Counted from the stretch's first letter, positions 31,161 through 39,290 are shown. The stretch: DNA of 64,000 bases from Kocuria sp. p3-SID1428 (GCF_025149945.1 NZ_JALXVH010000006.1:20756-84755), one strand, 5' to 3'. The notes: a model not told the origin generated them from the sequence alone. Program-made: numbers and translations.

Positions 31161-31378
31161 GTCGACAGCAGCCTCCGCAGCGCCGAGCGCGCGGCACACG
31201 CCGGGCGGTCGGCGGCAGCCCGGTGCACGGGCAGGACTCCGGCAGCGGCGGCCCGCAGCAGCGCGGCGCCTCGTCCTTCCGAGCGCCGGAGCCCACTCCC
31301 GAGACCCCGGACGAGGTCTCGGACGACGCCCGGCGCGAGGACTGGCTCAGCGCTCAGCGGCCTCCTCACTGGGGCTGA
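31157..31378 (+). CDS. Small protein with C-terminal RPPHWG motif, coupled to the helicase-like gene
   Basis: 73 residues from GTG 31157, whose first bases are the end of the upstream gene (GTGA). The N-terminal two thirds are polar and basic, low in hydrophobics and probably disordered (VSRQQPPQRRARGTRRAVGG). The C-terminus DDARREDWLSAQRPPHWG looks like a conserved short motif. No domain is recognisable. Its last 32 bases overlap the 3' end of the convergent SAF-domain gene. Translational coupling suggests that it works with, or is made in proportion to, the helicase-like protein. Confidence 0.7.
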   Translation: MSRQQPPQRRARGTRRAVGGSPVHGQDSGSGGPQQRGASSFRAPEPTPETPDEVSDDARREDWLSAQRPPHWG

Positions 31379-32375
31379 GCGGCGCCGCCTGAGAGGGGGC
31401 AGCCACGAGCACGGGCACGAGCTGGCCCTCCCCGGCCGCAGCGAGGCGCTCGGCCGTGGCAGGGTCTGCGCCCACGACCAGCAGGTCGTCCTGCACCTGA
31501 GGGGTCGAGGCGAGCAGGCCCTCGGCCGGGGCTGCCGGATCGGCCACCCACAGCACCGGCAGCTGCGCGGCCACCCGCAGGGTGCTCTCGCCGGCATCGG
31601 TCTGCTCGGGCTCCTCGGCTGCGCGACCAGCTGCCCCGGCCGGGTCGTCGTCGGTCCGGTCGGCGTCTCTGTCCTCGTCGCCGGAGGCGTTCGGCTGGAT
31701 GGCCAGCGGATCGGAGTCCGAGCGGATGAGGTCCACGTGCTGGCCCGGGCGCACATGGGTCAGCGCAGCGGGATCGGCCACGCGGATCGTGACGGCGGTG
31801 GTGCCGGGCGGCTGGCCGGAGAGCAGGTCCGGTCCCAGCACCGACGGACCGGTCAGCGGCTGTCCTTCGACGACGGCGACGGCCAGCGTGCGCCCGACCC
31901 ATGCCTCGATCTGCTGGTGCGCCTCCGCCGGCTCCTGGACCGTCGTCTCGACGGGTGAGGCGAGCGCGCCGGGCTGGTCGGTCCCGGCGGAGTCCAGGGT
32001 GTCGTCGGCCGCGGCGAGTCCGGTCTCCGAAAGCTCTGCCGAGGAGCCCCCCGGGACCAGCGCGACCGGGTAGTCGGCCACGCGGAGGTCATCGGCAGAC
32101 AGGACGGTGCCGGCCCCCAGGGCACGAGCCGCCACGATCGTGGGCGCGGTGCGCTCGGAGGCGGGGCTGAGCTGCAGCACCGCGATGGCTGCGGCGACGC
32201 TCAACAGCACCGCGGCGATCAGGCGCCGACGGCGCGACAGCGCCGTGCGCACCGTGACGCCCAGCGGATAGCGCGCCCGCCGTGGAATCGCACGGGGCCG
32301 TGTCCGCGCCGTGGCGCGTCCGCCGCCTCGGGCGCGGCGGACGGGGGAGGGGGCCGTGCCCCGTCGAGTCGTCAT
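31347..32375 (-). CDS. CpaB/RcpC-like SAF-domain membrane protein
   Basis: 342 residues. A basic N-terminus is followed by one membrane segment (about 51-68, RLIAAVLLSVAAAIAVLQL) and a SAF/CpaB-type domain: APTIVAARALGAGTVLSADDLRVADYPVAL, WVGRTLAVAVVEGQPLTGPSVL, and VTIRVADPAALTHVRPGQHVDLI. An acidic Asp/Glu insert (about 240-265) is followed by a C-terminal domain (VLWVADPA, QVQDDLLVVGADPATAERLAAAGEGQ). CpaB proteins act in Flp/Tad pilus assembly; no other tad genes adjoin, though a small prepilin peptidase lies at 51667. ATG 32375 is supported by a leaderless -10. Overlaps the convergent small gene by 32 bases. Confidence 0.8.
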   Translation of the reverse strand: MTTRRGTAPSPVRRARGGGRATARTRPRAIPRRARYPLGVTVRTALSRRRRLIAAVLLSVAAAIAVLQLSPASERTAPTIVAARALGAGTVLSADDLRVADYPVALVPGGSSAELSETGLAAADDTLDSAGTDQPGALASPVETTVQEPAEAHQQIEAWVGRTLAVAVVEGQPLTGPSVLGPDLLSGQPPGTTAVTIRVADPAALTHVRPGQHVDLIRSDSDPLAIQPNASGDEDRDADRTDDDPAGAAGRAAEEPEQTDAGESTLRVAAQLPVLWVADPAAPAEGLLASTPQVQDDLLVVGADPATAERLAAAGEGQLVPVLVAAPSQAAPLSPSEEAAER

Positions 32376-32381
32376 GCCGGC

Positions 32382-32387
32382 ACGGTA
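32382..32387 (-). promoter_or_regulatory. -10 element of the SAF-domain gene, leaderless
   Basis: TACCGT on the minus strand, 6 nt before ATG 32375, with no Shine-Dalgarno. Confidence 0.5.
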
Positions 32388-32419
32388 GGCGGTGCCTCGT
32401 CTTCAGCGCGGCGACCGCT

Positions 32420-32437
32420 GCGGTGCTCGTGCACCGC
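32420..32437 (-). terminator. Small hairpin downstream of the FmdB gene
   Basis: GCGGTGC (32420-32426) and GCACCGC (32431-32437) around TCGT, in the 148-base gap between the FmdB gene and the SAF gene on the same strand. Modest stem; a terminator role is plausible. Confidence 0.35.
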
Positions 32438-32523
32438 CGACCGGACCCGGGCTGCGATGCGCAGGCTGTGGAGCCCCCGCGGCTGGTGGAACCGGCAGCG
32501 CGAAGTCCAGATCCGCTCAGGGC

Positions 32524-32823
32524 TCAGTCCGAGGAGCCCGACCCCGACGAACCCGATCCCGAGGAGCCGGATCCGGCGGAGCCCGATCCCGACGAGCTGG
32601 AGCCGGCGGAGCCCGACCCGGAGGTGGCCGAGGGCGACGATCCGCCGGAGCGGGAGTCGTTGCGGTAGAAGCCCGATCCCTTGAACACGACGCCCACCGA
32701 GTTGAACTGCTTGCGCAGCTCGCCGCCGCACTGCGGGCACTCGCTCAGCGGGGCGTCCGAGAAGGACTGGCGGACCTCGAGCTGGTGGCCGCAGCTCTTG
32801 CACTTGTAGGCATAGACGGGCAT
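32524..32823 (-). CDS. FmdB-type zinc-ribbon protein with Ser/Gly tail
   Basis: 99 residues. The N-terminal half is the FmdB regulatory zinc ribbon: MPVYAYKCKSCGHQLEV, then LSECPQCGGELRKQF, two CxxC pairs (Cys8/Cys11 and Cys29/Cys32), followed by VGVVFKGSGFYRNDSR. From residue about 61 the chain is almost only Ser, Gly and Ala (SGSGSAGSSSSG and similar), a low-complexity tail typical of actinobacterial members but drawn out here. Function is unknown; the family was named for a putative regulator of formamidase. It lies downstream of the 5-FTHF cyclo-ligase on the same strand, 102 bases away. Confidence 0.85.
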   Translation of the reverse strand: MPVYAYKCKSCGHQLEVRQSFSDAPLSECPQCGGELRKQFNSVGVVFKGSGFYRNDSRSGGSSPSATSGSGSAGSSSSGSGSAGSGSSGSGSSGSGSSD

Positions 32824-32925
32824 GGGAAGACCTTCCGGACGGAGTGGGGCACGGTGCGTGCCGAGGGCGCGGACCGCAGCGACGGCCGCTCAGAGGGCTG
32901 CTGCGGCCTCGGATCGGCCTCGATT

Positions 32926-33591
32926 CTATGTGCCCGCGCCGTCCTCGCCGCCGCGTGGGCCCTTCAGCTCGATCAGTCCGGTCTCGGTCAGAGCCAGCGG
33001 GAGCCGGGCATCCCATGGCTGCACGGGGACCGAGCCCAGGGGCAGGACCTCGCGGGCGAAGACGCAGGCCGCGGCGGGCACCTCAGGGCCGAGGCGCTGC
33101 AGGAAGGTGTCGTAGAAGCCGCCGCCCATGCCCAGACGCAGGCCGCCGGCATCGACGGCCAGAGCCGGAACCAGGACCAGGCCGAGATCGGCGGGAGGCT
33201 GCGCCATCGGACCCACGGGTTCGGGCAGGCCTCCGGGGCCGGAGCGGGCGAACGACGTGGCGGGAAGCCACCGAGTCCACAGCATGCTGCGCTCCGGCTG
33301 GGTCACCGGCAGCAGCACGCTGCGACGCGTCATCAGCTCGCGCAGGGCCTCCGTCAGCGGGGGCTCGTGGGGGAGCGGCAGGAAGGCGAGCACGGGGCCC
33401 TCGGGGTGCAGGGAGAGCAGCCGATCGAGCGCCGCGGCGAACCCGGCGGCCTGGTGGTCGCGCGTGAGCTGCGAGGTCGCGGCACGGTCCTCGCGCAGCC
33501 GTCGGCGCAGCGCGCGCTTGGCCTCGCGGGCTGCGCTGTCGCTCGCCTGAGCAGTGACGGAGCCGGTCATGGGCTCATCATGGCAGTTCAT
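32926..33591 (-). CDS. 5-formyltetrahydrofolate cyclo-ligase
   Basis: Cytoplasmic enzyme that recycles 5-formyl-THF to 5,10-methenyl-THF with ATP. About 221 residues: AAREAKRALRRRLREDRAA at the start, FLPLPHEPPLTEALRELMTRR, a VLLPVTQPERSMLW strand, and the signature LVLVPALAVDAGGLRLGMGGGFYDTFLQRL (the substrate/Mg site, here given in its two joined halves), then REVLPLGSVPVQPWDARLPLALTETGLI. The start is uncertain. ATG 33591 has GAGGA 4 bases upstream; ATG 33570 (MTGSVTAQ) gives a slightly shorter protein but has no good ribosome site. FmdB follows downstream, as in many actinobacteria. Confidence 0.88.
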   Translation of the reverse strand: MNCHDEPMTGSVTAQASDSAAREAKRALRRRLREDRAATSQLTRDHQAAGFAAALDRLLSLHPEGPVLAFLPLPHEPPLTEALRELMTRRSVLLPVTQPERSMLWTRWLPATSFARSGPGGLPEPVGPMAQPPADLGLVLVPALAVDAGGLRLGMGGGFYDTFLQRLGPEVPAAACVFAREVLPLGSVPVQPWDARLPLALTETGLIELKGPRGGEDGAGT

Positions 33592-33807
33592 GAAGTCCTC
33601 GTTCGTGTCCACACTCTGGGGCCGACCTCCATGAAATCCGATATGGAGCTGACTGCCGGGGCGCCGCCTCGGGCGCGGGGTGACACAGGAGGCGGGGGCG
33701 CGGCTGCCCCAGGTGGGAGCGCTGAACCCCGTCGTTGGGGACACCGGGCGGCGGACACGTCGTTCGGGGTGATGCTGCCCACCCGAGGCCTGCGTACGCC
33801 GTTCCGG

Positions 33808-33813
33808 TAGCCT
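33808..33813 (+). promoter_or_regulatory. -10 element of galU, leaderless
   Basis: TAGCCT ends 6 nt before ATG 33820, with no Shine-Dalgarno. Confidence 0.55.
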
Positions 33814-33819
33814 TCCTGC

Positions 33820-34749
33820 ATGAGCACCGAGAACCCCAAGCCCACCGTTCGCAAGGCCGTCCTGCCCGCCGCCGGGCTGGGAACCCGCTTCCTGCCCGCC
33901 ACGAAGGCCACTCCCAAGGAGATGCTGCCCGTCGTGGATCGCCCCGCGATCCAGTACGTCGTGCAGGAGGCCGTCGACGCCGGGCTGAGTGACCTGCTCG
34001 TGATCACGGGCCGGTCCAAGCGCGCTCTCGAGGACCACTTCGATCGCATCCCGGCGCTGGAGGCTCAGCTCAAAGAGTCCGGCAAGGACGAGCTGCTCGA
34101 AGCCGTCGAGCACGCCTCAGAGCTCGGCGATCTGCACTACCTGCGCCAGGGCGATCCCAAGGGCCTGGGCCACGCCGTGCTGCGCGCCAAGACCCACGTG
34201 GGCGACGAGCCGTTCGCGGTGCTGCTCGGCGATGACCTCATCGACGAGAAGGAGGACCTGCTCTCCGAGATGATCGAGGTCCAGCAGCGCACCGGCGGCT
34301 CCGTCGTGGCCCTGCTCGAGGTCCCGCAGGAGAGCATCGGAGCCTACGGCTGCGCCGATGTCACCGCGGTCGAGGGCGAGGACTACGTCCGGGTCAACGG
34401 CCTGGTCGAGAAGCCGGAGCCCTCCGAGGCGCCGTCGAACCTCGCGATCATCGGGCGCTACGTCCTGCACCAGGGCGTCTTCGAGGTGCTCGAGCACACG
34501 GAGCCCGGCCGCGGCGACGAGATCCAGCTGACCGACGCCCTCGCCGAGCTGGCCACCCAGGAGGGCGAGGGCGGCGGCGTGTACGGCGTCGTCTTCCGCG
34601 GGCGCCGCTACGACACCGGCGACAAGCTGTCCTACCTCAAGGCCAATGTCACCATCGCCTCGGAGCGCGAGGACCTCGGCCCGGACCTGCGCGCATGGCT
34701 GATCGAGTTCGCCAAGGGCCTCGAGGGCAACGACGCCGACCGGGCGTGA
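33820..34749 (+). CDS. galU: UTP-glucose-1-phosphate uridylyltransferase
   Basis: Makes UDP-glucose from UTP and glucose-1-phosphate, feeding cell-wall and storage glycans. 309 residues with the nucleotide-binding start AVLPAAGLGTRFLPATKATPKEMLPV (in two conserved blocks), IQYVVQEAVDAGLSDLLVITGRSKRALEDHFD, the metal site VLLGDDLI, YGCADV, GLVEKP, and the C-terminal YDTGDKLSYLKANV. Everything essential is present. Its stop overlaps the GTG of the following acetyltransferase (GTGA). Confidence 0.95.
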   Translation: MSTENPKPTVRKAVLPAAGLGTRFLPATKATPKEMLPVVDRPAIQYVVQEAVDAGLSDLLVITGRSKRALEDHFDRIPALEAQLKESGKDELLEAVEHASELGDLHYLRQGDPKGLGHAVLRAKTHVGDEPFAVLLGDDLIDEKEDLLSEMIEVQQRTGGSVVALLEVPQESIGAYGCADVTAVEGEDYVRVNGLVEKPEPSEAPSNLAIIGRYVLHQGVFEVLEHTEPGRGDEIQLTDALAELATQEGEGGGVYGVVFRGRRYDTGDKLSYLKANVTIASEREDLGPDLRAWLIEFAKGLEGNDADRA

Positions 34750-35381
34750 GCTCACGGGTTCAATGGCCCGTGCGGCTGCGCTGGGGCGACCTGCGCGTGC
34801 GCCCGCTCCTGAGGCGGGATCGCGGCGAGTGGGACGCCGTGCGCTGGGAGAACAAGGACTGGCTGGAGCCGTGGGAGGCCACGAGCCCGGATCCCTCGCA
34901 GCCGCTGCCGTCGTTCCGGCGCTTCGTGCGAGAGCAGGATCGGGAGGCACGGGCGGGGCGCAGCCTTCCGTGGGTCATCACGGAGCGGCGCCCCGACGGC
35001 ACCTGGCCTCTCGTGGGCCAGCTCGCCGTCTCGTCGATCACGGGCGGAGCGGCTCGAAGCGCCTCGATCGGCTACTGGGTGGACGGCTCGTGCGCGGGCC
35101 GCGGGATCGCGCCCATGGCGGTCGCGATGGCGGTGGACTACTGCTTCCAGCACCGCCGACTCCATCGCGTCGAAATCAACATCCGGCCGCAGAACGCGGC
35201 ATCGCTGCGCATCGTGGAGAAGCTCGGCTTCCGCGACGAGGGGCTGCGCCGGGACTACCTGCACATCGCAGGGCGGTGGAGCGACCACCGCAGCTTCGCG
35301 CTGACGGCTCCGGAGCTCGCGTCGGAGGGCCTGGTGGGGCGCTTCACCGGCACCGCCCAGCCGCTGGTCGTGGAGAGCTGA
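34746..35381 (+). CDS. RimJ/RimL-type GNAT N-acetyltransferase
   Basis: 211 residues from a GTG that overlaps the galU stop. GNAT features of the RimJ/RimL branch are clear: VRLRWGDLRVRPLLRRDRGEWDAVRWEN, WEATSP, IGYWVDGSCAGRGIAPMAVAMAVDYCF with the acetyl-CoA loop, RVEINIRPQNAASLRIVEKLGFRDEGLRRDYLHI. Such enzymes acetylate N-termini of ribosomal or other proteins; the target here is unknown. A second in-frame GTG at 34770 is possible but loses the coupling. Co-transcription with galU is typical of Micrococcales. Confidence 0.87.
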   Translation: MSSRVQWPVRLRWGDLRVRPLLRRDRGEWDAVRWENKDWLEPWEATSPDPSQPLPSFRRFVREQDREARAGRSLPWVITERRPDGTWPLVGQLAVSSITGGAARSASIGYWVDGSCAGRGIAPMAVAMAVDYCFQHRRLHRVEINIRPQNAASLRIVEKLGFRDEGLRRDYLHIAGRWSDHRSFALTAPELASEGLVGRFTGTAQPLVVES

Positions 35382-35536
35382 AGCTGTCTGGCACGGCGCT
35401 TCGCTGCGACACATTCCGGGCGGAGTATGGGACCATGGTCCGCAGCACCTGGCAGTGCCGTCCGACCGCGTCGCCATGCAGCGGAATCGGCGCCAGATGA
35501 ACCGCTACAGCACCAGTGAGCCGAGGAGCCCGGAAG

Positions 35537-36391
35537 ATGCCGAGCAGCGACACCCAGCCTTCAGGCGGCGTCTTCGACGGCCTGGAGATCAGGTGGGATC
35601 GCACCTCCGTGTTCCTCCTGGGCGTCGTGACCCTGACCCTGGCTGTCGTGCTGGGGATTCTCAGCCCCTTCACCGCCGTGGCCTGGCCCTGGCCGGTCTT
35701 CCTGCTCCTGCTGGGCGCGGGCAGCATCGCAGCGCTCGTCTACGTCGCGGATCAGGAGCGCGCCGCCGCGCCTGCCTCCGCAGCGACGGCCCACGGCGGT
35801 GACCGCCGGGTCGCCGCCCGGGCCGCGCACGAGACCCCGTCGGATCAGGCCGCCGCTGGCGACCTCGCCCTGTTCGACAACGAGCAGCACGTGGCCCGGG
35901 AGACCGAGCGCCGCGTGCGTGCGGATCGCCAGGATCTGGATCTTCCCGAGGACCAGGAGTTCCTGGAGGACCTGCGCTTCGAGGACGAGGAGCAGTCCCG
36001 CCAGGCGGCTGTCCGCCCGGCCGCGGCCGCTGCGTACGTCCCGCCGCGCGCGCCGCAGCAGCGCCCCGCGGACCGTCCGGCGGGCGTGCGCACCGCGGCA
36101 TCTGACCCGCTCGTGCCCACGCACGAGGAGCTGCGTGCCGTCGCCCGTCGCGTGGCCGAGGAGTCCTCGCAGGGTCGCGGGCAGACCTGGGAGCCCGTCG
36201 CGGTGCCCAAGCCCACCTACACCCGCGTCGCCGTGGCACCGCGTCCGAGCGTCGAGCCCATGCAGGCCCCGGTCGCACCCAAGTCCTCCGGGCGCCCTCT
36301 GCGCGAGGCCGCCCAGGCCCCGCAGCCGCAGACCGAGCGCCCTGCCGCCTCGATCGATCTCGACGACGTCCTGTCGCGTCGCCGAGCCTGA
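35537..36391 (+). CDS. Two-helix membrane protein with long disordered tail
   Basis: 284 residues, family not recognised. After a short polar start there are two membrane segments (about 24-46, SVFLLGVVTLTLAVVLGIL, and 52-75, AWPWPVFLLLLGAGSIAALVYV), then about 200 residues rich in Ala, Arg, Glu, Pro and Gln. The tail has an acidic patch (DLDLPEDQEFLEDLRFEDEE) and a proline-rich portion, and ends SIDLDDVLSRRRA, a possible short linear motif. ATG 35537 is chosen for the GAGGAG 8 bases upstream; a GTG 21 bases earlier includes that site. It resembles actinobacterial scaffold-like proteins but no function can be claimed. Confidence 0.75.
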   Translation: MPSSDTQPSGGVFDGLEIRWDRTSVFLLGVVTLTLAVVLGILSPFTAVAWPWPVFLLLLGAGSIAALVYVADQERAAAPASAATAHGGDRRVAARAAHETPSDQAAAGDLALFDNEQHVARETERRVRADRQDLDLPEDQEFLEDLRFEDEEQSRQAAVRPAAAAAYVPPRAPQQRPADRPAGVRTAASDPLVPTHEELRAVARRVAEESSQGRGQTWEPVAVPKPTYTRVAVAPRPSVEPMQAPVAPKSSGRPLREAAQAPQPQTERPAASIDLDDVLSRRRA

Positions 36392-36519
36392 TCGCCGCCC
36401 AGCACACCTTCGAGGACGTCATCGGCCGCATCGCCATCGAGCGAGGCGGCCGCTGACATTGCGTCCTCCCGCCACCGAAGCCTCAGCACCTCCACGACCT
36501 CCCGAGAGGAGATCCGGCG

Positions 36520-38265
36520 ATGACCCCCAGCACCCAGCCCGAGATCGAGCGCAAGTACGAGGTGCCCGCAGGAGCCGAACCCGTGTGGGCGGACCTGCCG
36601 CGCCTGCGCGTCGAGCCGGAGCCGACCGTCCGCTCCCTGGAAGCCACGTACTACGACACCGCCGCAGGCAGCCTGGCCGACTTCGGACTGGCCCTGCGCC
36701 GTCGTCGCGGCGGCCCGGATGAGGGGTGGCACCTGAAGTTCCGCGCCGACGGCGTCAAGCACGAGGTCCACGTGCCGCTGCTGCGCACGGCCGACCGGCT
36801 GCCGGCGCAGATGCGCCAGCTGATCTCGGGTCTGCTCGAGGCCCAGCCCCTGGAACCCCTGGCCGTGCTGCGCAACGAGCGCCAGGTGCTGCAGGTCCAT
36901 GACCCCGACCACGGCCGCGTGGCCGAGATCTGCCTGGATGATGTCCGCGGCACCGAGTCCGCCACGGGCATCACCCGAGTCTGGCAGGAGCACGAGGTCG
37001 AGCTGGTCAACGGCACCGACGCAGACCCGCAGGCCGTCTTCGACGAGATCGAGACCGTGCTGCTGGCGTCCGGGCTGCGCCCCTCCGCCTCTGCAGCCAA
37101 GATCGCGCGCACCCTGGGCGCCGAGGACGATGCCGAGGCCGTCACGGTGCTCGGCCCCGACGGCGAGCAGCTGTCGGGGTCAGGGGAGGACGACTCCTCC
37201 GACGACCATGGCGGGCAGGCCTCGTCGAAGAGCAAGAAGCAGAAGAAGGGCAAGAAGGACGGCGGCGGGAAGTCCTCGAAGAACCAGTCCAAGAAGGCCA
37301 AGAAGTCCTCGAAGGACAAGGTCAAGAAGGCCGAGAAGGCTGAGCTCAGCAGGGCCGAGGAGGCTCCGGCTCCCGAGCCCAGCACCGAGCAGATCGTCCA
37401 GTCCGCGCTCGTCGAGGCCGTCCGGCAGATCCAGTGGCTGGACTTCCTGGTGCGCGTCGGCGCCGAGCATGCCGTCCACGGCCTGCGCCGGGCGGCACGC
37501 GGCTGCGAGGCCCTGCTCATCGGCCTGGGCCCGGACCTGGCGGATCCCCAGGCGGCGGCAGAGGCAGCTCAGATCGTGCGCGAGATGAGTCAGGAGCTCT
37601 CGGCGCTGCGCGATGCCGAGGTCGTGGAGCAGCTGCTGCCGCTGCGCGCACAGGACGCCGGGGCGGCCCTCTCCCGCTCGGCCGCTGCGCACCTGATGAC
37701 CATGGCCCGCGAAGCCCGCGAGGCCCAGGCCGCGACCGCGCGCCGTCGTCTGCTCTCGAACGCACACCAGGAGTCGCTGCGAGCCCTGGCCGAGATGCTG
37801 GGCCGGGCACGGCTCAGCGACTCCGCCGCCGAGCACACGCCCAAGAAGCTCGGCTCCCGCATGACCGAGCGCTGGCTGGACTCCGTCAGGGACCTGGGTC
37901 CCGTGCCCGCCGCGACCGTGGAGCTCGACGACGTCCTGGTCCACGTCCACGCCGTGCGCCGCGCCCTGCGCCTGCTCAGCTTCGGAGCGGAGCTGTTCGA
38001 GGTCACCTCGCTGCGAGCCCGCAAGTCCCAGGCCTCGATCCTGCCCATCGCGAAGGGATACCTCGAGACCTGCGGAGACCTCATGGACTGCCGGGTCATG
38101 GAGGCGTGGTACGCCTCGGCGGCGCGCTCGCTGGCGCGCAAGGGCGGCGACCGCTACGGCGTGGGCATCCTGCACGGCCGGGAGCAGGCACTGCTCGAGG
38201 CTTCGAGCGAGGACAGCGTCCTGATCCTGGAGGAGCTCTTCGACCAGCTCGAGGGCCAGGACTGA
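36520..38265 (+). CDS. CYTH-CHAD domain protein with Lys-rich linker
   Basis: 581 residues. The N-terminal CYTH domain (about 6-205) has the ExExK signature EIERKYEV (Glu8, Glu10, Lys12) and later FRADGVKHEVHVPL and VELVNG; CYTH enzymes hydrolyse or cyclise triphosphates at an eight-strand tunnel. The CHAD domain (about 290-575) is helical with conserved His/Arg patches (HAVHGLRRAARGCEALL, VHVHAVRRALRLLSF, GRMTERWL-like SRMTERWL), a fold linked to polyphosphate binding. Between them lies a strongly basic segment (about 234-275: SKSKKQKKGKKDGGG, KKAKKSSKDKVKKAEKAE). ATG has GAGAGGAG upstream. A polyphosphate-related role is family inference. Confidence 0.9.
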   Translation: MTPSTQPEIERKYEVPAGAEPVWADLPRLRVEPEPTVRSLEATYYDTAAGSLADFGLALRRRRGGPDEGWHLKFRADGVKHEVHVPLLRTADRLPAQMRQLISGLLEAQPLEPLAVLRNERQVLQVHDPDHGRVAEICLDDVRGTESATGITRVWQEHEVELVNGTDADPQAVFDEIETVLLASGLRPSASAAKIARTLGAEDDAEAVTVLGPDGEQLSGSGEDDSSDDHGGQASSKSKKQKKGKKDGGGKSSKNQSKKAKKSSKDKVKKAEKAELSRAEEAPAPEPSTEQIVQSALVEAVRQIQWLDFLVRVGAEHAVHGLRRAARGCEALLIGLGPDLADPQAAAEAAQIVREMSQELSALRDAEVVEQLLPLRAQDAGAALSRSAAAHLMTMAREAREAQAATARRRLLSNAHQESLRALAEMLGRARLSDSAAEHTPKKLGSRMTERWLDSVRDLGPVPAATVELDDVLVHVHAVRRALRLLSFGAELFEVTSLRARKSQASILPIAKGYLETCGDLMDCRVMEAWYASAARSLARKGGDRYGVGILHGREQALLEASSEDSVLILEELFDQLEGQD

Positions 38266-38278
38266 GCCTCTGCCGATC

Positions 38279-38328
38279 GAGGCCGCACCTGGGCCGTTCG
38301 CCCTCGGGGGACGGCCCAGGAAGGCCTC
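38279..38328 (+). terminator. Terminator after the CYTH-CHAD gene
   Basis: GAGGCC (38279-38284) with GGCCTC (38323-38328) closes over the strong stem CCTGGGCCGT (38288-38297) and ACGGCCCAGG (38311-38320). The outer GAGGCCGCA resembles the hairpins at 1366 and 10561. Confidence 0.75.
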
Positions 38329-38340
38329 AGCTGCGACTGC

Positions 38341-38346
38341 TAGCCT
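38341..38346 (+). promoter_or_regulatory. -10 element of the Bax-inhibitor-like gene
   Basis: TAGCCT, 71 bases upstream of ATG 38418, directly after the preceding terminator. A conventional leader with GGAAAGGA follows. Confidence 0.45.
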
Positions 38347-38417
38347 GGGCGCAGCTGTTCCACGACCGCCCTCGACTGCCCCACAGGACAGATGCGGGCA
38401 CAGGAAAGGACGATTGC

Positions 38418-39254
38418 ATGAGCAATCCCATGCTCCGTGACTTCGGCGCCCAGAAGGGCGCCCGGCCCCAGCAGGGCCAGTACGAGCAGAACGGCCGCAT
38501 CTACGACTACGCCGGAGGCGCCGGTCAGACGGCCACTGCGGACAAGCTTCAGGGCATGTACGACCAGCCCACCGCCGGCCCCGCGCAGACCGGTCGCATG
38601 ACCATGACCGATGTCGTCATGCGCACCTCCATGACCCTGGGGGCAGTGATCGTCATGGCGGTCGTGGGCTGGTACGTGCCGGCACTGGCCGTCCCGGGTG
38701 CGATCATCGGCCTGGTGCTCGGTCTGGTCAACGCCTTCAAGCGCGAGCCCTCGCCCGTGCTGATCATGGCCTACGCCGCCGCGGAGGGCGCGTTCCTGGG
38801 CGGACTGTCCATGATGATGGAGGCCAGCGCCTACCAGGGCATCGTGGTCCAGGCCGTCATCGGCACTCTGGGGGTGGCCGCGGTCGTGCTGGTGCTCAAC
38901 CAGATGGGCATCCTGCGCTCCAGCCCCGTCCTGACCAAGATCGTGCTGGTCGCCATGCTCGGCTACCTGGTGTTCGGCCTGGTCAACCTGGGGCTGTCGG
39001 TCTTCGCCGACTTCAACATGCGCTCGGACGTCAACATCCCGGGCACCGACCTTCCGCTGGGTCTGCTCATCGGCGGGATCGCCATCCTGCTGGCGTCGTA
39101 CTCGCTGGTGCTCGACTACGAGAACATCCGCAACGGCATCGGCCGAGTGCCGGCCAAGTACGCCTGGTCCGCGGCCTTCGGCCTGACCGTCACCCTGATC
39201 TGGCTCTATGTCGAGATCCTGCGCATCCTGGCGCTGTTCAACAGCAACGACTGA
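38418..39254 (+). CDS. Bax inhibitor-1/YccA-YbhL-family membrane protein
   Basis: 278 residues. A 70-residue polar cytoplasmic N-terminus (GAQKGARPQQGQYEQNG) precedes seven predicted helices (for example MRTSMTLGAVIVMAVVGWYV, PVLIMAYAAAEGAFLGGLSM and LGLLIGGIAILLASYSLVLDYENI, in pieces). The actinobacterial YccA-like marks are MTMTDVVMRTSMTL, AYAAAEGAFLGGLS and YSLVLDYENI, ending YAWSAAFGLTVTLIWLYVEILRIL. Related proteins act as ion (calcium) leak channels or stress-resistance factors; exact role unknown. ATG follows GGAAAGGA. Single-gene unit between two terminators. Confidence 0.9.
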   Translation: MSNPMLRDFGAQKGARPQQGQYEQNGRIYDYAGGAGQTATADKLQGMYDQPTAGPAQTGRMTMTDVVMRTSMTLGAVIVMAVVGWYVPALAVPGAIIGLVLGLVNAFKREPSPVLIMAYAAAEGAFLGGLSMMMEASAYQGIVVQAVIGTLGVAAVVLVLNQMGILRSSPVLTKIVLVAMLGYLVFGLVNLGLSVFADFNMRSDVNIPGTDLPLGLLIGGIAILLASYSLVLDYENIRNGIGRVPAKYAWSAAFGLTVTLIWLYVEILRILALFNSND

Positions 39255-39290
39255 GTCCGCGCGGGCAGCAGCGCTGCCGCACAGACCATG

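Noticed and set aside
36391-36456. Coding-like tail after the two-helix membrane protein (IAAQHTFEDVIGRIAIERGGR then stop)
   Set aside because: The frame looks protein-like but I found no start or ribosome site for it; it may be a relic or chance.
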